Source: Marinobacter piscis
GTDB lineage: Bacteria > Pseudomonadota > Gammaproteobacteria > Pseudomonadales > Oleiphilaceae
DNA: 64,000 nt
Reading direction: 5' to 3'
Assembly (NCBI RefSeq): GCF_007671655.1
Contig: NZ_VCGX01000001.1
Coordinates: 653,917 to 717,916 of the forward strand
In this document: positions 40,356-49,592 of the stretch, piece by piece
Layout: the number at the start of each line of letters is the position of its first letter
Numbering within the stretch: position 1 is the first letter of the stretch
Notes under the pieces: generated by a model
The model's input: only the letters and a program-made list of their open reading frames with translations
Database searches by the model: none
Told to the model about the DNA's origin: nothing
Made by a program: the position numbers and the translations under genes

Positions 40356-41099
40356 TCAGCCCCACATAGGCTGACTGGCAGACTCGGGCTTGGCTTTTCT
40401 ATCACCCGGGCGGGGGCTGGGGCCCACCTGGCGCTCCAGTGCCAGTTGCTGGAAGTGTGTCCAGTCCGGCAAAGTTTCCACAAGGTGTGCCAGATTCGGG
40501 TCCAGTCCATACTGGCTCGCCTTGGCGTAGCTCGCCCGTATCGCGGTCAGAAGCGGTACCAGGTAGCGCGCCAGAAAGTCCCGTTGTGCGCGGCGGTACG
40601 GTGCTGCATCGCGGTTGTGCTCCAGTGCCTGGGCTTCCAGGTGGCAGAGCAGCGCACAAAACTCGAGCATGGCCAACACGTGGTCCGGCTCATCTTTGTG
40701 GCCTTCATCCGCCACCGCTGCAGTCAGGTCAAAGTGGGTGTAGAACGCCTGCACGTTCAACATATAGTTACCCGGCGTCTCCCCGCCAATGAGTTTCTCG
40801 TAGGCGCTGGCAACCAGCGGTACACGGGGTTTTCCCCGTTTACCGTGAACAAAGGTTGCCATGTAGCCTACTTCCAGATCACTCAGGCTGGGGCTGACCT
40901 CCAGATCAGGCCAGGGAGCATTTCCCAGGGCCTGCCAGGCGTTGTTGAAAGCCTGCTGAAGGCGCCCGTCGGCCAGTGCTTCCCAGGTTTCTTCCAGCGG
41001 GTAACCAAGGGCCACGGCCGCAAGGCGATATATGGCACCTCGGGCGTCGGTACGTTCAAGCTCATGCTGCCGGGCAGCAGGCGCTGGGGACTGTGTCAT
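40356..41099 (-). CDS. TorD/DmsD-family maturation chaperone (delta subunit)
   Basis: 247 residues, all-helical, no signal peptide. The family hallmark is DEPDHVLAMLEFCALLCHLE. Proteins of this kind (DdhD, SerD, ClrD, NarJ) bind the Tat signal of the alpha subunit and hold it until the molybdenum cofactor is inserted. They are not part of the final enzyme. It lies 16 bp after the beta gene and 29 bp before gamma. Confidence 0.88.
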   Translation of the reverse strand: MTQSPAPAARQHELERTDARGAIYRLAAVALGYPLEETWEALADGRLQQAFNNAWQALGNAPWPDLEVSPSLSDLEVGYMATFVHGKRGKPRVPLVASAYEKLIGGETPGNYMLNVQAFYTHFDLTAAVADEGHKDEPDHVLAMLEFCALLCHLEAQALEHNRDAAPYRRAQRDFLARYLVPLLTAIRASYAKASQYGLDPNLAHLVETLPDWTHFQQLALERQVGPSPRPGDRKAKPESASQPMWG

Positions 41100-41115
41100 A
41101 GCCTACCTCCGGGTC

Positions 41116-42096
41116 TTAACTCAGCTTGAACATTTCAGCGTGTTTATAGCCGATCAGTATATCCATCAGCTCACTGTCCCTGCCCTCGGCTTTCGCCTGG
41201 CGCTCCTGCTCCAGCGTGTCCAGCACCTCACCTACCCGGGGGCCAAACAGACTTTCCAGGTACGACTGGGGAATGCGGGGCTCATCCAGCTGTTCCCCGT
41301 TTTCTCCCAGTTTGGGGGGAGACGTCGGCGGTACATAGAATACGTTGGGCTCAGTGCCCCACTCCGCGTGCAGAGGCAGAGCCACTTTATACTTCTCCAC
41401 CAGCTGGTGAATGGGCCCCTCTTCGTCATCACGGTAGCCAATCCAGCGAATGCGTCCCACGCATTGCTGGGCACAGGCCGTGGGCAGACCTTTCTCGATC
41501 CGGGGATAGCAGAAAATGCACTTCTCGGATTTTGAAATCTCTTCGTTGAAATAGATCTTCTTGTACGGGCAGGCGTTAACGCAGTAACGGTAGCCACGGC
41601 AGCGTTCCTGATCCACCAGCACAATGCCATCTTCCTGGCGTTTGTAGATGGCGTTACGGGTACAGGCCGCCAGACACGCCGGGTTGGAGCAATGGTTGCA
41701 CAGACGCGGCAGATAGAAGTAATAGCTGTTCGGGTAGTCACCCTCGCCTTCATCTTCGTCCCAGTTCGCGCCCCAGGTTGGCTTCACATTGGGACGCAGC
41801 CACGGGTCGGTGCCCGTCATCAGCGCGTCTTCGTAGTTGTATTCCCAAGGTATGCCATAGTCTTCCTGGCTGGGCTGGCGCCCCAGGCGCAGAGCGCCGT
41901 CGGCGTCAAAACCACCGCCCATGTTTTCATAGTCCCGCGGGTAACCTTTACCGGGCTGGCTTTCCACGTTGTTCCAGTACATGAACTCGCGGCCGTTGCG
42001 GTTGGTCCACATCAGTTTGCAAGCTGCGGTACAGGTCTGGCAGCCGATGCACTTGTTCAGGTCCATGACCATGCTGAGTTGGCGTTTAACCGTCAT
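41116..42096 (-). CDS. Type II DMSO reductase-family beta subunit with four Fe-S clusters
   Basis: 326 residues, NarH/EbdB-like. Four cysteine groups are visible: C16/C19/C22/C26; C133/C136/C141/C145; C166/C172/C176 with Y169 replacing the fourth cysteine; and C193/C196/C208/C212. The substitution predicts one 3Fe-4S and three 4Fe-4S clusters, as in NarH. It has no signal and should be carried out with the Tat-signal-bearing alpha subunit. It lies 12 bp after alpha. It passes electrons between the alpha and gamma subunits. Confidence 0.93.
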   Translation of the reverse strand: MTVKRQLSMVMDLNKCIGCQTCTAACKLMWTNRNGREFMYWNNVESQPGKGYPRDYENMGGGFDADGALRLGRQPSQEDYGIPWEYNYEDALMTGTDPWLRPNVKPTWGANWDEDEGEGDYPNSYYFYLPRLCNHCSNPACLAACTRNAIYKRQEDGIVLVDQERCRGYRYCVNACPYKKIYFNEEISKSEKCIFCYPRIEKGLPTACAQQCVGRIRWIGYRDDEEGPIHQLVEKYKVALPLHAEWGTEPNVFYVPPTSPPKLGENGEQLDEPRIPQSYLESLFGPRVGEVLDTLEQERQAKAEGRDSELMDILIGYKHAEMFKLS

Positions 42097-42108
42097 AATA
42101 ATGTCCTC

Positions 42109-44883
42109 TTACACGGCTCGTGGGTCGTTGATGTCTTCAGGCCTGGCCAGTTCTATGTCGTAGCAGCTTTCATGGATATGCTGGTTGGCATTCCACTTGG
42201 CGTATATGAACTGAAGATGTCCCCAGCCTCCGACCAGCTCCAGTGGTTGCAGGAAGACGGCGTTGGACATGTTCATATTCTTGCGCTGAATATACTGGTG
42301 TGGCTCCCAGCCGTGCTCCATCATGATCGAGTGTACCGGGATACTGGGATAGAACTTGGCCTGGGCGAAAAACTCGCCAATGGCGTTGAACATCCGTACA
42401 CGGTCACCGTCTTTGATCCCCCGCTCTTCTGCCAGCTTGGGGTTGATGTAGATATTCGGCTCGCCCCGCTGCAACCGCAGCAGATACTTGTTACTGCGCC
42501 AGTTGGAGTGGATACCCCAGCGGGCATGGGGCGAGTAAAAGTTCAGTGGGTAGTTGGACGCCTCTGGCCCTGCGTGCAGGCGCGCTGTAGGCACAGTAGA
42601 CTCGAGCTTTTGAAACCGTGGGTGGTCGACGTAAAACGTGATCCGACCGGTCAGGGTTTCGTAGGGCTTCTTGCCATCCGTCTGCGCTGTAAACGGGTTA
42701 TAAGGCTCGTCCGGCTTCAGCGGCTGGTTCAGGCCAGCGTGCTCGTTCATCACGATGAAGCCTTTTTCTGCGGCTTCTTCCAGAGTTACACCGCCAAATT
42801 CCGGTGAGTCCTCAATGATGTGTTTGAGCACATCGTAATCTGTATTCAGCGTACCCTGGCGGGTGAAGTCATCGTGAATGGTGTGCAGATCACGGGTCAC
42901 TTCGCCGTCGGGAATCGGACCAACCTCACGGGCAATGGCACGTTCCTGAATCTTTTTGGTCAACAGCGCCATGATGTCCCAGTCCGGCTTGGACTCACCC
43001 ACAGGCTCTACGGAGCGGGTAAATACGTTGGCAAACCGGTGATACCCCTGGGTACGGATATCCCAGGCTTCATAATGGCTGGCGGCAGGCAGAATATAGT
43101 CAGCCCACTCGGCCGTGGAGTCCATGCGCACGTTAATGTTTACATACAGCTCTTCAGCCTGGCGCAGGTGCTCCTCGCGGTATTTCTTACTCATCTTGTT
43201 GCGGCGGAAGGTGTTATCCGCAATTGAGATCATGCCTTTGATTTCGCCATAGTACGGCATCCAGCCCTCATCCAGCGACTCCTGCATCATCTCTTCCATC
43301 TCATCAAGATCGAAGCCGACACGTTCTTTTAATTTCTTGTTGTCGAAATGCTTACGGGCACCTTCCATCATGCCGCCACGCAGGAACTCGCCCAGACCGC
43401 CAGCTTCGTAACGGGCCGATTTTTTACCCTCGAAGCTGCCCAGCTCAGTCCAGCGCGGATGGTTCCAGACCACCCAGGAGGTGTCCAGCCCACCGGTACG
43501 ACCACCATGGCCGGTTAGGGCCAGTGTCAATGCGTAGCCCCAGCAGGTATACAAGCAGTTGGAGTAGCTTGAGGTAATGTACCCCAGCATGATGATGGCT
43601 TTTTTCGACTTCGCCAGCAGGCGCGCTTCCTGGCGTACCATATCCGGATGAATATTGGTGTGCTGCTGAGTCTTTTCCGGTGTGTATTTCGCGGCTTCCT
43701 GTTTCACCTGTTCAAAGACCGTGGTGACCTTGATCCCCTGCTCTACGGTGAAGGTACCTTCAAGGGCCGGATCCACATCGCCAAGCTTCAGGGTTTTGTC
43801 ATCGTCACCCATGGAGCCTTTGGCTTTGACGGCTTTATTGGTATTCAGATCCCAGTGGTAGAACACCTCATCCGATCCACCTTCCACCAGGTCCGATTCC
43901 CGCAGCAGCTTTCCGTTATCCCTGCGTACCAGCATAGGCAGGTCAGTCTGCTCTTTCATGAAATCCGGTTTGAACAGATTTTCTTCAATAATGACATTCA
44001 CAAAGGACATGGCCAGGAAAGGATCAGATCCCTGGTTTATGGGCATCCAGAGGTCAGTGTGAATGGCACTGGGGTTATAGTCCGGTGACGTGCTGGTGAT
44101 ACGCGCACCGTTGTACTTGGCCTCCCAGATATAGTGCGCGTCGGGAATGCGGGTAGCGTTGGGGTTGATCATGCCGAGCATGATGTAATCGGCATCGAAC
44201 CAGGCATCCGAGGTAAAGCTTTCCAGTGGGTTGCCATAAGCCAGATGGGCACCGGTCAACAGATCCCCTACCACGGTAAAGCCATCAAGCTGGATACCGC
44301 CAACCAGAGACGCAAAGCGGTTGGGGCCTGACTGGCGCACCATGGTCTGGTTACCGGAGCCCTGGTGGGTTTTCAGTTTACCCGGACCGTACTTGACAAA
44401 AATATCGATGATTTTGTCGGCTATCTCTTCCGTGGCCTGATCCCAGGAAATCCGCTGCCACTTGCCTTCGCCACGCTCACCGGCACGCTTGAGCGGGTAG
44501 CGCAGGCGATCCGCTTCGTACATGGACGTGGAGTGAATGGCGCCCTTCTGACAGCCCCGGGGGTTAGCATCGGGCACATTCGGATTTACCTGGGGATACT
44601 TGGCAATCTGTTCTTCACGGATAACAATGCCGTCTTTAACGTACACGTTCCAGGCACAGTTACCCATACAGTTTATGCAGTGTGCCGCATGGCCGACACT
44701 GTCCCAGGCCCACTCATTCCGGTACAAGTCTTCCCAGTCCCGGTACGGGTACTCTGTGGCCAGAGTGTCTTCAATTGGCTGCAGCCGGTTCAATGCCCAG
44801 ACGTTGCCACTCAGCATGGCACCTGTGCCAGTTGCTCCCAACCCCTTGAGGAAATCGCGGCGCTTCAGCTTCCACATTCCCAT
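42109..44883 (-). CDS. Type II DMSO reductase-family molybdenum catalytic (alpha) subunit, substrate unknown
   Basis: 924 residues with a Tat signal (KRRDFLKGLGATG), so periplasmic. The FS0 cluster motif is H68-x3-C72-x3-C76-x34-C111, the histidine-containing NarG/EbdA spacing. D226 (SFTSDAWF) is the likely aspartate ligand of molybdenum, which defines the type II clade. NPRGCQKGA and DRLRYPLKRAGERGEGKW resemble ethylbenzene dehydrogenase, DMS dehydrogenase, selenate and chlorate reductases. Candidate substrates are dimethyl sulfide, hydrocarbons, chlorate or selenate; sequence alone does not decide. GAGGAGAGAG precedes ATG 44883. A probable FNR box and a cytochrome c gene lie upstream. Confidence 0.92.
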   Translation of the reverse strand: MGMWKLKRRDFLKGLGATGTGAMLSGNVWALNRLQPIEDTLATEYPYRDWEDLYRNEWAWDSVGHAAHCINCMGNCAWNVYVKDGIVIREEQIAKYPQVNPNVPDANPRGCQKGAIHSTSMYEADRLRYPLKRAGERGEGKWQRISWDQATEEIADKIIDIFVKYGPGKLKTHQGSGNQTMVRQSGPNRFASLVGGIQLDGFTVVGDLLTGAHLAYGNPLESFTSDAWFDADYIMLGMINPNATRIPDAHYIWEAKYNGARITSTSPDYNPSAIHTDLWMPINQGSDPFLAMSFVNVIIEENLFKPDFMKEQTDLPMLVRRDNGKLLRESDLVEGGSDEVFYHWDLNTNKAVKAKGSMGDDDKTLKLGDVDPALEGTFTVEQGIKVTTVFEQVKQEAAKYTPEKTQQHTNIHPDMVRQEARLLAKSKKAIIMLGYITSSYSNCLYTCWGYALTLALTGHGGRTGGLDTSWVVWNHPRWTELGSFEGKKSARYEAGGLGEFLRGGMMEGARKHFDNKKLKERVGFDLDEMEEMMQESLDEGWMPYYGEIKGMISIADNTFRRNKMSKKYREEHLRQAEELYVNINVRMDSTAEWADYILPAASHYEAWDIRTQGYHRFANVFTRSVEPVGESKPDWDIMALLTKKIQERAIAREVGPIPDGEVTRDLHTIHDDFTRQGTLNTDYDVLKHIIEDSPEFGGVTLEEAAEKGFIVMNEHAGLNQPLKPDEPYNPFTAQTDGKKPYETLTGRITFYVDHPRFQKLESTVPTARLHAGPEASNYPLNFYSPHARWGIHSNWRSNKYLLRLQRGEPNIYINPKLAEERGIKDGDRVRMFNAIGEFFAQAKFYPSIPVHSIMMEHGWEPHQYIQRKNMNMSNAVFLQPLELVGGWGHLQFIYAKWNANQHIHESCYDIELARPEDINDPRAV

Positions 44884-45020
44884 GTCTCTCTCCTCATCAA
44901 CAATTGCCGTTATACTGCCTGCTCAAACCGGCAGCGGCTTCTAATGCTTGCTAAACTAACATAGGTCAAGAATTTACCGATGTCGTAAAATACCTATTTC
45001 CCGGGTTTGCGGGCCTGCTT

Positions 45021-45034
45021 TTGATGTGCGTCAA
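45021..45034. promoter_or_regulatory. FNR/ANR-like box between the molybdoenzyme operon and cytochrome c gene
   Basis: TTGATGTGCGTCAA differs from the FNR consensus TTGAT-n4-ATCAA at one base. It lies in the 264-bp divergent intergenic region, about 145 bp from the alpha start and 120 bp from the cytochrome start. No ideally spaced -10 element was identified on either side, so control by an FNR/ANR protein is a prediction. Confidence 0.6.
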
Positions 45035-45147
45035 TAACGCCTCAGGAGGCGACCTCTGGATCTTGCGCCCGCGCATCTGTTAACGCCTAATTTACACATT
45101 CTGAACATGCCTGAATACTGATAATACCGGCCGGTAATGGAGATAAT

Positions 45148-45462
45148 ATGAAAACAGCACATGTTGGATTTATGGCTATGGCAATTGCTTTGGGAACCGC
45201 CGGGGCACCGGCCTTGGCAGCCGATGCCCCGGCAACGGATCAGATTGCGGTTTGTGCAGCCTGCCACGGTGTGGATGGGCAATCCAGCGCTCCGATTTAC
45301 CCTAACCTTGCAGGCCAGTCGGCGGCGTACATGGAGATGGCCCTGAAAGCCTACCGTGCCGGCGAGCGGGAAGGAGGCATGTCGGCGGTTATGACTCCAC
45401 AGGCTGCGAATCTGTCAGACCAGGAAATTAACGACCTGTCTGCCTATTACAGCAAGCAGTAA
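45148..45462 (+). CDS. Periplasmic class I cytochrome c
   Basis: 104 residues: a Sec signal (about 1-25, ending ALAADA) and a c553/c4-like single-haem domain. The haem motif is C36-A-A-C39-H40, and the distal ligand is M78 or M82 (GGMSAVM). GGAG lies seven bases before the ATG. It is divergent from the molybdoenzyme alpha gene across a shared regulatory region. It is a plausible electron acceptor or donor for the gamma subunit (inference from location). Confidence 0.9.
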   Translation: MKTAHVGFMAMAIALGTAGAPALAADAPATDQIAVCAACHGVDGQSSAPIYPNLAGQSAAYMEMALKAYRAGEREGGMSAVMTPQAANLSDQEINDLSAYYSKQ

Positions 45463-45496
45463 AGCTGCCTGCCGGATTGCCTGCAAATCGTGCTAC

Positions 45497-46339
45497 TTAT
45501 GATTGCAAAAGGTACCGGGCATGGAAGCTCAGGTGCTGCTCAATAAAGCTGGCGATAAAGTAATAGCTGTGGTCGTAACCCTCATGACGGTTCAGTTCCA
45601 GCGGGTAGCCACTTTGCCTGGCAGCTGCCTCCAGCGCCTCCGGCTTGAGCTGCTCTTCCAGGAAATTATCCGCCTCTCCCTGGTCTACCAGGGCGGGTAC
45701 AAATTTGCTGGTTTCCTGCATCAGCAGGCTGGCGTCGTATTGCGCCCAGTCTGAGGTGTCGTTCCCCAGGTAAGCCGAAAACGCCTTTTTGCCCCAGGGA
45801 CAGTTGACTGGATTGCTGACCGGACTGAATGCGGATACCGACTGATACCGCTCCGGGTTACGCAATGCCAGCACCAGAGCCCCGTGCCCACCCATGGAAT
45901 GGCCGGACACCGAACGCACATCACTTACCGGAAACCGCTCTTCAATCAGCGCCGGCAGCTCGTTCAGTACATAATCGTACATACGGTAGTGCCGGCTCCA
46001 GGGTGCCTGGGTCGCATTTACGTAGAAGCCTGCGCCCTTACCCAGGTCATAGGCATCATCATCGGCTACCTCATCACCGCGGGGGCTGGTATCCGGAGCA
46101 ATGATAGCGATACCAAGCTCTGCTGCCATTCGATGAGCACCTGCTTTTTGCATGAAGTTTTCATCGGTACACGTCAGTCCAGACAACCAGTACAGAGCGG
46201 GTACTTTCTCGCCATTGGACGCCAGGGGCGGCAGATAGATCGCAAAACGCATGCTGCAGTTCAATGTTTCAGAATAATGGCTGTACTGCTTGTGCCAGCC
46301 ACCGAAGCTCTTATTGCTACTTAAATTTTCAATAGTCAT
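45497..46339 (-). CDS. fghA: S-formylglutathione hydrolase
   Basis: 280 residues, esterase-D family alpha/beta hydrolase. The nucleophile is S148 in GHSMGG, with aspartate (LVDQGEADNF) and histidine (EGYDHSYYF) to complete the triad. It hydrolyses S-formylglutathione to formate and glutathione, the second step of glutathione-dependent formaldehyde detoxification. The first-step enzyme gene is 52 bp upstream on the same strand. Confidence 0.95.
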   Translation of the reverse strand: MTIENLSSNKSFGGWHKQYSHYSETLNCSMRFAIYLPPLASNGEKVPALYWLSGLTCTDENFMQKAGAHRMAAELGIAIIAPDTSPRGDEVADDDAYDLGKGAGFYVNATQAPWSRHYRMYDYVLNELPALIEERFPVSDVRSVSGHSMGGHGALVLALRNPERYQSVSAFSPVSNPVNCPWGKKAFSAYLGNDTSDWAQYDASLLMQETSKFVPALVDQGEADNFLEEQLKPEALEAAARQSGYPLELNRHEGYDHSYYFIASFIEQHLSFHARYLLQS

Positions 46340-46358
46340 CGGAACCTCTCAGTTACGC

Positions 46359-46385
46359 AGCAGCCGGCTCTTGGGGCCGGCTGCT
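46359..46385. terminator. Strong hairpin between the formaldehyde dehydrogenase and hydrolase genes
   Basis: AGCAGCCGGC (46359-46368) and GCCGGCTGCT (46376-46385) form a perfect 10-bp stem. There is no T-run on the leftward transcript, so it may attenuate or stabilise the mRNA inside the operon rather than end it. Confidence 0.5.
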
Positions 46386-46391
46386 TTAAAA

Positions 46392-47582
<1,191 letters not shown>

Positions 47583-47632
47583 TTATTGTTCTTTTGACAG
47601 ATAATCCACCGAAACATCAATTCACTGTTACT

Positions 47633-47663
47633 GTAGAGTAATAATAGTCAGCCATTACTCTAC
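47633..47663. promoter_or_regulatory. Probable LysR operator upstream of the formaldehyde-detoxification genes
   Basis: GTAGAGTAA (47633-47641) and TTACTCTAC (47655-47663) are perfect 9-bp inverted repeats 13 bp apart. They lie 20 bp upstream of the LysR start and about 115 bp from adhC, the usual place for a LysR autoregulatory and activation site. Confidence 0.65.
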
Positions 47664-47683
47664 TTTTATGCAGGGCCTCGCGT

Positions 47684-48556
47684 ATGTATCTCTGGGAAGG
47701 CGTCAATGAGTTTGTTGCGGTTGCGGAAGCCGAGAGCTTTACCTCCGCGGCCCGAAGACTGGGTATTTCCACTGCTCAGGTAAGCCGTCAGGTGAGCGCA
47801 CTGGAATCCCGGCTTTCCACCAAACTGTTTTATCGCACCACGCGCAAGGTGTCGGTTACCGAAGCCGGGCAAATCTATTACCAACACTGCCGGCAGGTGC
47901 TTGATGGGCTGGAAGAAGCCGAACGTGCCATGACCAACCTGCAGCTTATCCCCAAAGGCAGATTGCGATTAACCGCGCCCGTTACCTATGGGGAAAAAAT
48001 CATTGCGCCGCTGGTCAACGACTTTGTGCTGCGTTACCCGGAACTGGAGGTGCAGCTGAACCTGACAAACCAGAAACTGGACCTGGTAGGCGGTGGCTAT
48101 GATCTGGCCATCCGGCTGGGCAAACTGGAAGACTCCACCATGATGGCCCGGCGTTTGTCGTCACGAACCCTGTATGCCTGTGCATCGCCCGCTTACCTTT
48201 CAACGTATGGTGAGCCTTATTCACTCTCCGAACTGGAACAGCATAACTGCCTTCAGGGCAATCTCGATTACTGGCGGTTTCAGGAGCAAGGCAAGCCCCA
48301 TAATATCCGGGTGAAAGGCAATATGAAGTGCGACAGCGGCTGGGCACTTCTGGATGCAGCGCTGAAAGGAATCGGCATTGTGCAACTACCAGATTACTAC
48401 GTACAGCCGTCGCTGGCCTCCGGCAGGCTGGTCAGTTTACTGGAGCATTATCAGGAAGCGGATGACGGTATCTGGGCGGTTTACCCTCATAACCGTCATC
48501 TGACGACAAAGGTACGGATGCTGCTGGATTTTTTCAGTGAGTCACTGGCCAGGTAG
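47684..48556 (+). CDS. LysR-family regulator, divergent from the formaldehyde-detoxification operon
   Basis: 290 residues. The HTH at the N-terminus is AEAESFTSAARRLGISTAQVSRQVSALESRL, and the effector domain resembles the CrgA/AaeR/DmlR group (RLRLTAPVTYGEKIIAPLVNDF). By position and the intervening palindrome it is a likely regulator of adhC and fghA, perhaps sensing formaldehyde or its adducts (inference). Confidence 0.9.
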   Translation: MYLWEGVNEFVAVAEAESFTSAARRLGISTAQVSRQVSALESRLSTKLFYRTTRKVSVTEAGQIYYQHCRQVLDGLEEAERAMTNLQLIPKGRLRLTAPVTYGEKIIAPLVNDFVLRYPELEVQLNLTNQKLDLVGGGYDLAIRLGKLEDSTMMARRLSSRTLYACASPAYLSTYGEPYSLSELEQHNCLQGNLDYWRFQEQGKPHNIRVKGNMKCDSGWALLDAALKGIGIVQLPDYYVQPSLASGRLVSLLEHYQEADDGIWAVYPHNRHLTTKVRMLLDFFSESLAR

Positions 48557-48649
48557 TGTAGCTGGGGCCGCCTCATAGCCCCTTCATATTAGCCTTAGCT
48601 ATAGCAACATCACACCCTAAACAGATTCGTTCTCATTTAAACGACGTTG

Positions 48650-48670
48650 ACGCACAACAGCGTTGTGCGT
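48650..48670. promoter_or_regulatory. Palindromic operator of the higBA operon
   Basis: ACGCACAAC-AGC-GTTGTGCGT has perfect 9-bp arms, 28 bp upstream of the toxin start and overlapping the likely promoter. HigA antitoxins typically bind such repeats to repress their own operon. Confidence 0.75.
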
Positions 48671-48698
48671 AAAATAAATAAAAAATGATCAGACAATT

Positions 48699-48992
48699 AT
48701 GGCTGTTGAATTCAGGGATGCGTGGCTGGAAGCTTTCTACGAGCAAGACCAGAGCCATAAGAAAATACCCAGCACCATTGAAGGTGCCCTGTTCAGGAAG
48801 ATCCAGATTCTTGATGCCGCAACGCAGGAGTCAGACTTGAGGGTTCCGCCGGGTAACCGGTTTGAACATTTGCAGGGAAACCTGTCTGGATGGTGTTCCA
48901 TCCGGGTAAACAAACAGTATCGCCTGATCTTTCGCTGGGAAGACAGTACCGCCCTGGATGCGTACCTGGATCCGCACGCTTACAAGGGTTAG
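48699..48992 (+). CDS. higB: HigB-like toxin of a type II toxin-antitoxin system
   Basis: 97 residues of the RelE/HigB superfamily, ribosome-dependent mRNA interferases. Typical segments are LRVPPGNRFEHLQGNLSGWCSIRVNKQYRLIFRWE, and the chain ends DPHAYKG, the usual HigB C-terminus (D-x-H-x-Y). It is encoded before its antitoxin, the reversed order that marks higBA. The antitoxin start is 14 bp after this stop. Confidence 0.92.
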   Translation: MAVEFRDAWLEAFYEQDQSHKKIPSTIEGALFRKIQILDAATQESDLRVPPGNRFEHLQGNLSGWCSIRVNKQYRLIFRWEDSTALDAYLDPHAYKG

Positions 48993-49006
48993 TGGAGGTT
49001 ATAGTT

Positions 49007-49330
49007 ATGAGAACTACAAAACGTCGTCCGGTGACCGTGGGCCAAATGCTGGTTACAGAGTTCCTGGAACCGATGAACATTGAAATCAGTGAGCTTGCCG
49101 AAGCCATGGGTGTGCACAGGAATACCCTCAGTCGGATTGTTCACGACAAAGGCACCCTGACCGCGCCTATGGCCATCAAGCTGGCAGCGGCTTTGGGAAA
49201 CACACCGGAATTCTGGCTGAACATTCAGCACGCGGTTGAGTTGTGGGACGTTCGTCATCGGGCCTATGAGCACGAAGCCAAGAACGTGAAACCTGTAAAA
49301 CCTCACGTTCTGCCTATGAAGCAAGCCTGA
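49007..49330 (+). CDS. higA: HigA-like antitoxin
   Basis: 107 residues with a Cro/C1-type HTH (ISELAEAMGVHRNTLSRIVHDKGTLTAPMAIKLAAALGNTPEFWLNIQ), the XRE-HigA signature. It neutralises HigB and represses the operon through the upstream palindrome. ATG 49007 follows GTGGAGG; the same frame is open further upstream inside higB, but without family similarity. Confidence 0.93.
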   Translation: MRTTKRRPVTVGQMLVTEFLEPMNIEISELAEAMGVHRNTLSRIVHDKGTLTAPMAIKLAAALGNTPEFWLNIQHAVELWDVRHRAYEHEAKNVKPVKPHVLPMKQA

Positions 49331-49354
49331 AAAAAAACTCGGCTCGGAGGATGA

Positions 49355-49576
49355 TTAATCCTCAGATCTCGCATTTAAAACGTCATTCCTGACCAGAAAA
49401 TCCTCCAGATTTTTTCCTGGAACAGCCTCACCCGTTACAGGTTCAATGGTAGCCAAGCCTTCAGCTATAAAGCGCTTGATGAGCTGTGCTGAGGTAATCC
49501 CCAAGTCTGCTGCTATTCGTTCAATCCTATCCGGTGCTGTCTCACGTTCACTAAAACAAATAACGAACTGTTTCAT
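49355..49576 (-). CDS. Small protein of unknown function with a possible ribbon or helix DNA-binding look
   Basis: 73 residues from ATG 49576 (GGTGAG upstream). The central part is IERIAADLGITSAQLIKRFIAEGLATI, which could be a helix-turn-helix. It lies 16 bp after the unrecognised 395-residue gene on the same strand and is probably cotranscribed. No family is recognised. Confidence 0.5.
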   Translation of the reverse strand: MKQFVICFSERETAPDRIERIAADLGITSAQLIKRFIAEGLATIEPVTGEAVPGKNLEDFLVRNDVLNARSED

Positions 49577-49592
49577 CAGTAACTCACCAATA

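Noticed and set aside
41692..42807. 371-codon plus-strand frame across the alpha/beta gene junction
   Set aside because: Antisense to two genes with clear cysteine and cofactor motifs; it has no start signal or family similarity.
42109..44883. Alpha subunit as respiratory nitrate reductase NarG
   Set aside because: The histidine-type Fe-S motif is shared, but the protein is about 300 residues shorter than NarG, has a functional Tat signal, and is followed by a periplasmic haem b gamma subunit rather than a membrane NarI.
42109..44883. Naming the enzyme chlorate reductase, DMS dehydrogenase or ethylbenzene dehydrogenase
   Set aside because: Sequence motifs define the clade but not the substrate. 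No chlorite dismutase gene, which would support chlorate respiration, is in the window.
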